This document shows, piece after piece, positions 15,604 to 22,762 of a stretch of DNA of 37,641 bases; position 1 is the first letter of the stretch, and each line of letters opens with the position of its first letter. The notes beneath the pieces were generated by a model. That model was not told the DNA's origin and ran no database searches. It worked only from the letters and a program-made list of their open reading frames with translations. The stretch is from Deltaproteobacteria bacterium (lineage in GTDB: Bacteria > BMS3Abin14). The translations under genes and the position numbers were made by a program. The stretch is from positions 1-37,641 of the forward strand of contig JAADHJ010000033.1 in NCBI GenBank assembly GCA_013151915.1, in the 5' to 3' direction.

Positions 15604-16175
15604 GTTCCTTCACCTCCCTCAGGCAGGCCCTCGGCCGCCTGGAGACTCCCGAGGACTTTTTCCCTGGCCCGGGACAGCCTCGACATGACGGTTCCTATTC
15701 TGACCCCCGTGACCCTGGCGATATCCTGGTATGACAGGCCCTCTGCCGCCCTCAGATGAAGGGTGGTACGAAGCTCAAACGACAGGCTTTTCACGGCCGC
15801 CTCGATCCCGCGTCTCGACTCCCGGCTCTCCACCTCCTCCTCCGGATTGGGGGAAGGGTCCGGGGGCTGGAGCGCTTCGCCCGGTAAGAACCTGCGGGCC
15901 CTGTTGGTGGCCGTTCTGAGTATGTTGAGGCTCGTGTTGTAGGTAATTTTTCTGAGCCACGGCCTGAAGGGCCGGCGGGAATCGTAGGAACCCAGTGACC
16001 GGTATGCCCGGATGAAGGTCTCCTGGGCCGCGTCATCAGCATCAGCATGGCTGCCGGTGACGGCCCTCGCCATCTGGTAGACTGCCGCCCGGTGCCGGTT
16101 GACCAGTTCCTCGAACGCATCGAGATCGCCCTTTGCCGCCCGGGCCGCAAGGGCTTCGTCCCTGATTTCCCGCAA
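15600..16175 (-). CDS. ECF-type RNA polymerase sigma factor
   Basis: This 191-residue protein has sigma-70 region 2 at about residues 20-90 (AFEELVNRHRAAVYQMARAV, DADDAAQETFIRAYRSL) and region 4 at about 125-180 (LSFELRTTLHLRAAEGLSYQDIARVTGVRIGTVMSRLSRAREK), separated by a Pro/Glu-rich linker and without region 3, as expected for ECF sigma factors. The start is a TTG at 16175 with GGGAGGA upstream; no better ATG is in frame. It is co-transcribed with the anti-sigma gene and divergent from the vWA protein, which is a likely member of its regulon or a partner. Confidence 0.9.
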   Translation of the reverse strand: MREIRDEALAARAAKGDLDAFEELVNRHRAAVYQMARAVTGSHADADDAAQETFIRAYRSLGSYDSRRPFRPWLRKITYNTSLNILRTATNRARRFLPGEALQPPDPSPNPEEEVESRESRRGIEAAVKSLSFELRTTLHLRAAEGLSYQDIARVTGVRIGTVMSRLSRAREKVLGSLQAAEGLPEGGEGT

Positions 16176-16290
16176 TCCGATCCTCCCTTCATTTATTTAT
16201 ACCACACAGGAGCAGATTTTATTCCCCTCGAGCGTTCATGGAATAAACAGCCCCCTGCATGGGTATAGGAGGTAAAGAGGTCGATCCTCT

Positions 16291-16336
16291 CTTCAGTGGA
16301 GTAAAAAGCCATCAATGGACTTTTTACGACTCTATC
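16291..16336 (+). repeat. GAT...ATC hairpin element, 3' partial copy (C1)
   Basis: The 3' end of the element (CTTCAGTGGAGTAAAAAGCC to ACTCTATC) is separated by exactly 6 bp (AAAGTT) from the complete copy that follows. Confidence 0.7.
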
Positions 16337-16342
16337 AAAGTT

Positions 16343-16475
16343 AATGACTTCCCAAAAAGTCATTAACGCGCCCATTCGGGGGCGCTCAAATCGAAGATTT
16401 GTGAGGAAAGTGAAAATGACATTTTTCGCTTTCCGTGGAGTAAAAAGCCATCAATGGACTTTTTACGACTCTATC
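16343..16475 (+). mobile_element. GAT...ATC hairpin MITE-like element, complete short form (C2)
   Basis: This is a 133-bp copy, AATGACTTCCC...ACGACTCTATC. The first base is A where other copies have G. It ends 21 nt before the vWA-protein start codon and is in the same orientation as that gene, so the vWA ribosome site (AAAAGGAG) lies just outside its right end. Confidence 0.75.
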
Positions 16476-16496
16476 AAGATGAAAAGGAGAAACAAA

Positions 16497-17858
16497 ATGG
16501 AAACGGAAATTAGAAGACACGGGCTGTTTTTCGTTCTCTGGGGCCTGATGGCTGCCGGAGCGCTGATCTTTCATCTGTTCTCGGCCATCCCGGCCTCGGG
16601 TTCCTCCATCGGGCTGGAGGTAAAACCTGAGAACCGCACGATCCTGGTCCCGGGCGACGGTTCGGGAAACATCCTTATCCGGATAACCGCCCCGGATGAT
16701 CTTGGAACTCCCGACAGGCCCCTTCTGAACATGGCTCTCGTTCTGGACAAGAGCGGGTCCATGAGCGACCAGGGGAAGATCGAGTTTGCCCGGTTGGCGG
16801 CACATCAGCTTATCGACCGCCTTGGGCCGTCCGACATCCTGTCCATCGTCACCTACGACGACCGCGTCAGGGTTTTATCCCCCGCGGGGAAGGTTAAGAA
16901 CCGCGCCCGCCTGCATCGGATCATCGACAGCATCTACCCCGGTGGCAGGACGTACCTGTCCGGCGGGCTGGAAAAGGGGTTCGAGCAGGCGAGAAGGAGC
17001 CGGCGGAAGGGATACGTCAACCGTGTCCTTCTCCTCTCGGACGGACTGGCCAACGTGGGCAATGTGAACAGGGACCTTCTGAGAATAAGGGCCGGCAGCA
17101 TGTCGGAGTCGGGTGTGAGTGTTTCCACCTTCGGCGTGGGATACGATTTCGATGAAGATCTCCTGGCCTCCCTGGCCACGGGTGGGGGCGGCTCCTATTA
17201 CTACATCGCTGACCCCAGGGATATCGTTGCAGCCCTTTCGAAGGAATTTCAGATGGCTTCGGCAACAGTAGCTACGGACGTTCAGATCATCATCCGCCTG
17301 TTGAACGGCTGCCGGTTCGATTCCGCCATCGGTCACGAGTGGAGAAGGGATGGGGACTCGGTGATCATCCGGTTGGGAGATATGTCCGCCGGTGAGCGGA
17401 GAAGCCTCATGGCCAGGGTCAATGTCCCAGGGAAAGAACTCGGGGATCAGAGGGTGGCCGACGTGTACCTGCAATACCGGGATACGGCATCAGGACGGAT
17501 GACCCGATATAAACCTCACCGCGTTTCTCTTCGGTTGGTTCAGGATCCGATGGTCTATCGAAATAATTTCGACGACAAGATCCGCGAGGAGGGTGCCGTC
17601 CTCCAATCCAACGCCAGGATGAAAGACGCCGCCGCCCGGGTTGATCAGGGCGACCGGGAAGGCGCTCTGGGAATACTCAAGGAAGCGGCCAAGGCCCTGA
17701 AGAGTGTGCCGGCGACGGAGGCCACCAAAAAGGAGCTTGAAAAGAACGGATTCTACCAGAATCAGATCGGAGGGATGGACTCCATGGAGGCCGATGAGGT
17801 CAAGCAGATGCAAAAGGGTGTGAAGTACCGTGCCTACCGGGAGTTGAACCAACAATAG
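16497..17858 (+). CDS. vWA-domain protein, membrane-anchored or secreted
   Basis: This is a 453-residue protein. Residues about 9-34 form a signal or N-terminal anchor (GLFFVLWGLMAAGALIFHLF). A von Willebrand A domain spans about 76-260 with a complete MIDAS: D84-x-S86-G-S88 (LVLDKSGSMS), a Thr in GGRTYLSGGL, and VLLLSDGLANVG. A beta-rich domain and a helical C-terminus (AARVDQGDREGALGILKEAAKAL) follow. The fold binds metal-dependent ligands outside the cytoplasm. The start at 16497 has AAAAGGAG 7 nt upstream; an in-frame ATG at 16344 lies inside a repeat element and is rejected. It is divergent from the ECF/anti-sigma pair, a pairing seen with YfbK-like proteins. Confidence 0.85.
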   Translation: METEIRRHGLFFVLWGLMAAGALIFHLFSAIPASGSSIGLEVKPENRTILVPGDGSGNILIRITAPDDLGTPDRPLLNMALVLDKSGSMSDQGKIEFARLAAHQLIDRLGPSDILSIVTYDDRVRVLSPAGKVKNRARLHRIIDSIYPGGRTYLSGGLEKGFEQARRSRRKGYVNRVLLLSDGLANVGNVNRDLLRIRAGSMSESGVSVSTFGVGYDFDEDLLASLATGGGGSYYYIADPRDIVAALSKEFQMASATVATDVQIIIRLLNGCRFDSAIGHEWRRDGDSVIIRLGDMSAGERRSLMARVNVPGKELGDQRVADVYLQYRDTASGRMTRYKPHRVSLRLVQDPMVYRNNFDDKIREEGAVLQSNARMKDAAARVDQGDREGALGILKEAAKALKSVPATEATKKELEKNGFYQNQIGGMDSMEADEVKQMQKGVKYRAYRELNQQ

Positions 17859-17881
17859 GACAAAAACTCAGAACCTCTTTC

Positions 17882-17921
17882 CAACAGAGCATCGCGGGCA
17901 TACGCCCGCGATGCTCTGTTG
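17882..17921. other. 18-bp perfect hairpin after the vWA gene
   Basis: The arms CAACAGAGCATCGCGGGC (17882-17899) and its exact complement (17904-17921) surround an ATAC loop, 24 nt after the vWA stop. There is no T-run on either side, so it is not a standard intrinsic terminator. It may protect the 3' end, act with Rho, or be a palindromic site. 17925-18060 shows nothing else recognisable. Confidence 0.6.
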
Positions 17922-18063
17922 ATATACTTCAACAATCCTGATAACGGTCCATTTGCGGATAATGTCATGATCAGTATCTCCCGGGCGCCTCTTCTCTTCA
18001 CTGATTGGAACCTTGACAATCCAACCTTTTCATGAGAAGCAACTTTCATATGATATAGGTCGA

Positions 18064-18148
18064 CCTGCGTTAGGGGTGCTCGGGTTTCCGGGCTGAGAAT
18101 AAACCCTTACGAACCTGATCTGGATAATGCCAGCGAAGGGAAACGGAA
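18064..18148 (+). promoter_or_regulatory. TPP riboswitch (THI-box) aptamer
   Basis: This is the canonical thiamin pyrophosphate aptamer: GGGGTGC, then CCGGGCTGAGA, ACCCTTACGAACCTGATCT, GGATAATGCCAGCG and AAGGGAA in the right order and spacing. TPP binding should lower expression of the thi genes downstream. A terminator sits between the aptamer and thiG, so control is probably transcriptional. Confidence 0.95.
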
Positions 18149-18181
18149 TCAGATACACCTGATTAACGGTGATTTATTTGG

Positions 18182-18211
18182 CCGCTTCCCGCTGGGGAAG
18201 GGGTTTTTTTT
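18182..18211 (+). terminator. Riboswitch-controlled intrinsic terminator
   Basis: CCGCTTCCC (18182-18190) pairs with GGGAAGGGG (18195-18203) with one mismatch, followed by T8 at 18204-18211. It lies between the TPP aptamer and thiG, where ligand-bound RNA would favour it. Confidence 0.8.
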
Positions 18212-18256
18212 ATGCCGAAAAGAAATCGGGGTCTTTCGGGACCCGAGAGGGTGACG

Positions 18257-19030
18257 ATGATGGACGGACCGCTTGTAATAGGAGGGCGCACGTTTTCCTC
18301 CCGCTTGCTGATTGGGACGGGCAAGTTCTCCTCTCCCGAGGCGATGAAGGACGCCCTGAATGCATCCGGGACCGAGATGGTGACCGTGGCCCTCAGAAGG
18401 GTGGATCTGGAAAATCCCGGGGACAATATCCTCTCTTCCGTGGATCGGGACCGCTATATTCTGCTTCCCAACACCTCGGGAGCCCGGGACGCGGACGAAG
18501 CGGTGCGCCTCGCCCGCCTCGCGAGGGCTGCCGGCTGTGGTCTTTTCGTCAAGCTGGAAGTCACACCGGATCCCAACTATCTTCTTCCGGATCCGGTTGA
18601 AACCCTCAAAGCAGCCGGGGTCCTGGTCAGGGAAGGGTTCGTGGTTCTTCCGTATATCCCGGCCGATCCCATCCTGGCCAAGCGCCTGGAGGAGGTAGGT
18701 ACCGCCACCGTGATGCCGCTGGGTTCGCCCATCGGGTCCAACCGTGGATTGAGGACCAGGGACGCCATCGAGATTATTATCGAGATGGTCAATATACCGG
18801 TGGTGGTCGACGCCGGTCTTGGCGCACCTTCCCACGCCGCCGAGGCCATGGAACTGGGCGCTGACGCGGTCCTGGTCAACACAGCCATCGCCGTGGCCGG
18901 GGATCCCGCCGCTATGGCCCGCGCCTTCAAAAAGGGAGTCGAAGCGGGAAGAGAGGCTTTTCTCGCCGGCCTTGGCGGACCTCGGAAGAGGGCGGAGGCC
19001 TCCAGCCCCCTCACCGGATTTTTGAGGTAG
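18257..19030 (+). CDS. thiG: Thiazole synthase ThiG
   Basis: This 257-residue TIM-barrel enzyme forms the thiazole phosphate of thiamin from deoxyxylulose-5-phosphate, dehydroglycine (from ThiH) and the ThiS thiocarboxylate. The Schiff-base lysine is K99 in [12 protein letters not shown]. Other family blocks are [42 protein letters not shown] and [33 protein letters not shown] 18257 is preferred (GAGAGG upstream); the ATG at 18212 directly abuts the terminator T-run. It is first in thiG-H-S-E, under the TPP riboswitch, with a 3-nt gap to thiH. Confidence 0.95.
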   Translation: MMDGPLVIGGRTFSSRLLIGTGKFSSPEAMKDALNASGTEMVTVALRRVDLENPGDNILSSVDRDRYILLPNTSGARDADEAVRLARLARAAGCGLFVKLEVTPDPNYLLPDPVETLKAAGVLVREGFVVLPYIPADPILAKRLEEVGTATVMPLGSPIGSNRGLRTRDAIEIIIEMVNIPVVVDAGLGAPSHAAEAMELGADAVLVNTAIAVAGDPAAMARAFKKGVEAGREAFLAGLGGPRKRAEASSPLTGFLR

Positions 19031-19033
19031 AAA

Positions 19034-20146
19034 ATGACCTTCTTCGATGAGATGCAGCGACACCCATGGGCCCGGGTCCGGGAAGCCCTTATGGGCTGCA
19101 CCACCGCGGACGTGAAACAGGCGCTTTCGTCGACCCGACGCGGAATCCGTGAGATGATCAGCCTACTGTCACCCGCCGCCGACCCGATGCTCGAGGAGAT
19201 CGCATGGCAGGCACAGACCCTCACCAGGCAGCGATTCGGCAGGACCATGGGGCTTTTCGCCCCGCTGTACCTGTCGAGCAGCTGCACCAACTCCTGCGTC
19301 TACTGCAGCTTCAACACCGCCAACCCGATCCGGCGACTCACCCTCAACCCTGATCAGGCAAGGACCGAAGGCGCCTATCTGCATGACCAGGGATTCCGGC
19401 ACGTCCTGCTGGTCTCCGGAGAGGACCGGAAAGCGGTTGGACCGGATTATCTGGTAGAGGTGGTTAGACAGCTCAGACCGCTCTTTGATTCCATCTCCAT
19501 TGAGATCTACCCCATGAAAACCGACGAATACAGGAAATTGGCTGAGAATGGTGTTGATGGACTCGCCGTCTACCAGGAAACATACAACACCCTGCACTAC
19601 GACCAGGTGCACCGGGCCGGCCGAAAGAGGGACTTTCGCTGGAGACTGGAAACACCGGAAAGGGGCGGCGAGGCCGGCTTCAGGAGGATCGGGATCGGCG
19701 CCCTGCTGGGTTTGAGCGATTGGAGGATAGAGGCCGCTTTCCTGGCCCTCCACGCTCGTTACCTGATGCGCAGGCATTGGAGATCACAGTTGACCATCTC
19801 TTTCCCCAGGCTCAGGCCGGCTGTTGGAGGTTATTGTCCACCCTGTCCGGTGACGGATCGCGACCTTGTCCACATGCTGACCTCCTTCCGCCTCTTCCTG
19901 CCGGATGGGGGCCTCCTGCTTTCCACACGCGAATCACCTCTTCTAAGGGATCACATGATATCCCTCGGGGTCACCTCCATGAGCGCTGGGTCTCGTACCG
20001 AGCCTGGAGGATACACGCAGCGCGCCGGGTCGGACGAACAGTTTCAGATCTCAGACCACAGGAACCCGGATGAGATCGCGGACGTCATACGCGGCCAAGG
20101 CTATGAGCCCGTCTGGAAGGACTGGGACGCCGAGTTCGTCCGCTGA
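19034..20146 (+). CDS. thiH: 2-iminoacetate synthase ThiH (radical SAM)
   Basis: This 370-residue radical SAM enzyme cleaves tyrosine to dehydroglycine and p-cresol for thiazole synthesis. The cluster-binding motif CX3CX2C is at residues 84-91 (C-TNS-C-VY-C), followed by SFNTANPIRR. The family block YQETYNTLHYDQVHRAGRKRDF and a C-terminal GGYCPPCPVTDRD/TEPGGYTQ region are present. The length is normal. It makes an oxygen-sensitive product route, in line with an anaerobe. The stop at 20144-20146 is followed within 5 nt by a copy of the dispersed hairpin element, which separates it from thiS. Confidence 0.95.
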   Translation: MTFFDEMQRHPWARVREALMGCTTADVKQALSSTRRGIREMISLLSPAADPMLEEIAWQAQTLTRQRFGRTMGLFAPLYLSSSCTNSCVYCSFNTANPIRRLTLNPDQARTEGAYLHDQGFRHVLLVSGEDRKAVGPDYLVEVVRQLRPLFDSISIEIYPMKTDEYRKLAENGVDGLAVYQETYNTLHYDQVHRAGRKRDFRWRLETPERGGEAGFRRIGIGALLGLSDWRIEAAFLALHARYLMRRHWRSQLTISFPRLRPAVGGYCPPCPVTDRDLVHMLTSFRLFLPDGGLLLSTRESPLLRDHMISLGVTSMSAGSRTEPGGYTQRAGSDEQFQISDHRNPDEIADVIRGQGYEPVWKDWDAEFVR

Positions 20147-20151
20147 TATGT

Positions 20152-20284
20152 AATGACTTCGCAAGAAGTCATTACATGCGCCCGGAGAGGGCGCTCAAAT
20201 CGAAGATTTGCAAGGAAAGTGAAAATGACACTTTTCGCTTTCCGTGGAGCAGAAAGCCACGAATGGACTTTTTGCGACAATATC
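20152..20284 (+). mobile_element. GAT...ATC hairpin MITE-like element inside the thi operon, short form (D)
   Basis: This is a 133-bp copy, AATGACTTCGC...GACAATATC, inserted just after the thiH stop. The flanks ATATGT (20146-20151) and AAATGT (20285-20290) match at five of six positions, consistent with a decayed 6-bp target duplication. It is in the operon's sense orientation and ends 41 nt before thiS. Confidence 0.75.
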
Positions 20285-20325
20285 AAATGTATTCCCGTAA
20301 AAGGAGTGCGAAAGGAGATTACCCA

Positions 20326-20526
20326 ATGGAGATAAGGATAAACGGCGAAAATAAAAAAGTGGCCGGTCCGCTGACGGTAGCGGAACTCCTCCAGGAACTT
20401 GCTGTCGACCCGGATACGGTGATCGTGGAACGGAACCTGGACATATTGAACCGGGAAAACCACGAGGCTCAACCACTTGAGGACGGCGATACCCTGGAGA
20501 TAATTCAGATGGTATCCGGTGGTTAG
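20326..20526 (+). CDS. thiS: Sulfur carrier protein ThiS
   Basis: This 66-residue ubiquitin-like sulfur carrier ends in the required Gly-Gly (IIQMVSGG), whose C-terminus is adenylated and thiocarboxylated before handing sulfur to ThiG. The sequence MEIRINGENKKVAGPLTVAE and VERNLDILNRENHE is typical. The ATG at 20326 follows AAAGGAG; longer in-frame starts lie in the repeat element and are rejected. The reading overlaps the thiE start by 8 nt, so the two are coupled. No thiF is in the window. Confidence 0.92.
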   Translation: MEIRINGENKKVAGPLTVAELLQELAVDPDTVIVERNLDILNRENHEAQPLEDGDTLEIIQMVSGG

Positions 20527-21208
20527 CGCCAAAAGAAAGAAAAGGGAGGAAGCCTTCCGGGGCGTGGATCTCTATCCGGTGACCTGCGAAAAGCTGTCGT
20601 CGGGAAGGTCGAACGTGGAGGTTCTCGACGGGCTGATCCGGGGGGGCGTACGAATCGTCCAGCTGAGGGACAAGGATGCCCTCAAGAGGGATCTGTTCCG
20701 CATGGCCATGCGCTTCAGGGAGATTACATCGAAAGCCGGGGTCCTGCTGGTAATCAACGACTACGTAGACATCGCCCTTGCCGTGGACGCGGACGGGGTT
20801 CACTTGGGCCAAGACGATCTCCCGGTGGAAGCGGCACGCAAAATAGCCCCTGATCTTCTCATGGGGGTATCGACGCACACCCTGGATGAGGCGCTGGCCG
20901 CCCAGGCAAGGGGGGCGGACTACGTCAACATCGGTCCCATATTTCCCACCGGCACAAAGGGAGGGATGAACCGCTTCTTGGGGCCGGAAGCCGTAATCGG
21001 GATAGGTAGCTGCCTTGAAATCCCGTTCACCGTCATGGGAGGTATTAAGCAAGCCAACATTCACGAGGTACTCGCACGGGGAGCAAAGCGAATCGCGGTG
21101 GTCACTGCCCTCACCCAGGCCCCGGACATCGCCGCGGCTGTACGGACACTGAGGGGCGTCATTTCGAACAGAAGTGAAACATCACCCTCCTGGACCGGAC
21201 ACCACTGA
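20519..21208 (+). CDS. thiE: Thiamin phosphate synthase ThiE
   Basis: This 229-residue TIM-barrel enzyme joins hydroxymethylpyrimidine diphosphate and thiazole phosphate to give thiamin phosphate. Family motifs are GVRIVQLRDKD, LVINDYVDIALAVDADGVHLGQDDLP (diphosphate/Mg site), GVSTHTLDEA and NIGPIFPTGTKGG. The GTG start at 20519 overlaps the thiS stop. The N-terminus is basic (AKRKKREE) and extends slightly beyond the family core. Last gene of the riboswitch-controlled operon. Confidence 0.93.
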   Translation: MVSAKRKKREEAFRGVDLYPVTCEKLSSGRSNVEVLDGLIRGGVRIVQLRDKDALKRDLFRMAMRFREITSKAGVLLVINDYVDIALAVDADGVHLGQDDLPVEAARKIAPDLLMGVSTHTLDEALAAQARGADYVNIGPIFPTGTKGGMNRFLGPEAVIGIGSCLEIPFTVMGGIKQANIHEVLARGAKRIAVVTALTQAPDIAAAVRTLRGVISNRSETSPSWTGHH

Positions 21209-21220
21209 AGGAAAACCCAG

Positions 21221-21457
21221 TTAACTTCTGAAGTTAACTACCTCCACTATCCCTTTCAGGATCAGAAGCACCCATGGGGCGCCGTGTATTGTGAAATCGA
21301 GCCAATCAAGGGGCCGGACCAGCTTTCCCCTGACGAGCATACTGAGCTTCTCCCAGATATGGGGAGGGGCGAAAGGCGCGAGACCCAGCGTCAGGCAAAC
21401 AACAATCAGGACCGTCCAATCCAGTCTCGCAAGCCATTGAGCAAATAGATGGAACAT
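21221..21457 (-). CDS. Small two-helix membrane protein
   Basis: This is a 78-residue protein. Two hydrophobic segments (WTVLIVVCLTLGLAPF, APWVLLILKGIVEVV) flank the conserved-looking LAPFAPPHIWEKLSMLVRGKLVRPLDWLDFTIH. Similar short proteins occur in many proteobacteria and are sometimes labelled 'RND transporter', but no transport function is established. AGGAGG is 8 nt upstream of the ATG, directly after a 12-bp hairpin. It is convergent with thiE. Confidence 0.65.
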   Translation of the reverse strand: MFHLFAQWLARLDWTVLIVVCLTLGLAPFAPPHIWEKLSMLVRGKLVRPLDWLDFTIHGAPWVLLILKGIVEVVNFRS

Positions 21458-21472
21458 GAAAAAAACCTCCTG

Positions 21473-21501
21473 TTTGATGGACTCTTTTCGAGTCCATCAA
21501 A
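21473..21501. other. 12-bp perfect hairpin adjacent to a ribosome binding site
   Basis: TTTGATGGACTC (21473-21484) and GAGTCCATCAAA (21490-21501) form a perfect stem with a 5-nt loop. On the minus strand it sits 2 nt upstream of the AGGAGG of the small membrane protein gene. On the plus strand it is followed by TTCTTTT and could act as a weak terminator. Either reading would make it regulatory. Confidence 0.55.
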
Positions 21502-21577
21502 TTCTTTTACCTTCACCAATTGAAAGGGTCAACCGAAGAATTGTGCTAAACTCTTTATTCGAAGGAGGACATTTTGC

Positions 21578-22729
21578 ATGTCAGGACACCTTGTCCTTGT
21601 GGGGGGTGGCCATGCCCACCTCACAACCTTGTCTAATATCCGAAAGTTTATCGCTCGCGGGCACCGGGTGACCGTCATCGGTCCATCACCTTACCATTAC
21701 TACTCCGGTATGGCTCCAGGAATGATTTCCGGCCTGTACCGAACCCAGGATATCCGCTTCAACATCCGGAAGATGGTGGAAGACCGGGGAGGCGAATTTG
21801 TCCTTGACCGGGCCGGGGGAATCCGGGCTCGATCCCGGGAGGTGCTTTTAAAATCGGGGGGCAGAATCTCTTACGATGTCGTCTCTTTCAACATCGGGAG
21901 CCGTGTACCGCTGGAAAGCATCACATCGAACAACGGTACGGTAATTACCGCCAAGCCCATCGAGAACCTGGTGAGGGGCAGAATGGCGGTCCTGGATTCC
22001 CTGAAAGGCGCCGCCTCTCGTAATCCAGCCAGACTTGTTGTCGTGGGGGGGGGTCCCGCAGGAGTGGAGATCTCGGCGGCCCTTTGGAAGCTGGCCGCGG
22101 ACGCCGGCAGGGAGGCCAGGGTCATCCTCGTCGCAGGAGGCAGCCTGTTGCGGAATTTCCCCCGCAAAATGCATGAACTGGCCCTCCATTCTCTCAAAGA
22201 CAGAGGGATAAAGGTAATCGAAGGCCCTCATGCCCAATCGATGGATGGGAGAGTGGTTTCCCTGTCGGACGGGACAGATATAGAGGCCGATCATATCTTC
22301 CTCGCCGTCGGGGTCAGAGCGACAGAGTTCTTCATGAACACCTTCGTTCCAACCGGTGAAGATGGCGGACTCCTTGTCAACCCTTACCTGCAAAGCATTG
22401 AATTTCCAGAGATCTTCGGAGCCGGGGACTGCATCACTTTTCTGGGAAGGGGTCTGGCAAAGGTGGGAGTCTATGCTATCCGCCAAAACCCGGTCCTGTA
22501 CCACAATCTTCTAGCGGCGCTGGAAGGAACTTCTCTGAGGCAATTTAAACCCGGCAACCCCCATTTCCTCGTTCTGCTCAACATGGGAGATGGTACCGGA
22601 ATCTTCAGCCGGGGAGAATGGGTCTGGCAGGGACGATTGGCGTTCCGGCTCAAGGACTTTATCGACAAGCGTTTCATGAGAAAGTTTCAACTGTCAGGAG
22701 AACCGGATGAGCCCCTGGGGGAAATATAG
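21578..22729 (+). CDS. FAD/NAD(P)-dependent oxidoreductase (SelD-associated / NDH-2-like)
   Basis: This 383-residue two-dinucleotide-binding flavoprotein has FAD motif LVLVGGGHAHLTTL at the N-terminus, the NAD(P) motif RLVVVGGGPAGVEISAALWKLA near 150-170, and ILGAGDC-like FGAGDCITF near the C-terminus. The GHAH...PSPYHYYSGMAPGMISG start is characteristic of the family that is fused to or found beside SelD (TIGR03169), related to type II NADH dehydrogenases. No selD is adjacent. The substrate is unknown. GGAGG lies 9 nt upstream of the ATG. It is followed in the same direction by the PrpF-like gene 33 nt later. Confidence 0.8.
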   Translation: MSGHLVLVGGGHAHLTTLSNIRKFIARGHRVTVIGPSPYHYYSGMAPGMISGLYRTQDIRFNIRKMVEDRGGEFVLDRAGGIRARSREVLLKSGGRISYDVVSFNIGSRVPLESITSNNGTVITAKPIENLVRGRMAVLDSLKGAASRNPARLVVVGGGPAGVEISAALWKLAADAGREARVILVAGGSLLRNFPRKMHELALHSLKDRGIKVIEGPHAQSMDGRVVSLSDGTDIEADHIFLAVGVRATEFFMNTFVPTGEDGGLLVNPYLQSIEFPEIFGAGDCITFLGRGLAKVGVYAIRQNPVLYHNLLAALEGTSLRQFKPGNPHFLVLLNMGDGTGIFSRGEWVWQGRLAFRLKDFIDKRFMRKFQLSGEPDEPLGEI

Positions 22730-22762
22730 AAACCAGAGGCCGTTTTGGAAAGGAGGAACCAA

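Noticed and set aside
16344-16496. Longer N-terminus of the vWA protein
   Set aside because: The upstream codons are the dispersed element; a strong ribosome site and signal peptide mark 16497.
17882-17921. Intrinsic terminator for the vWA gene
   Set aside because: No T-run follows the stem on either strand.
17834-18049. 71-residue minus-strand ORF
   Set aside because: It reads across the perfect hairpin and overlaps the vWA stop; no ribosome site or protein-like pattern.
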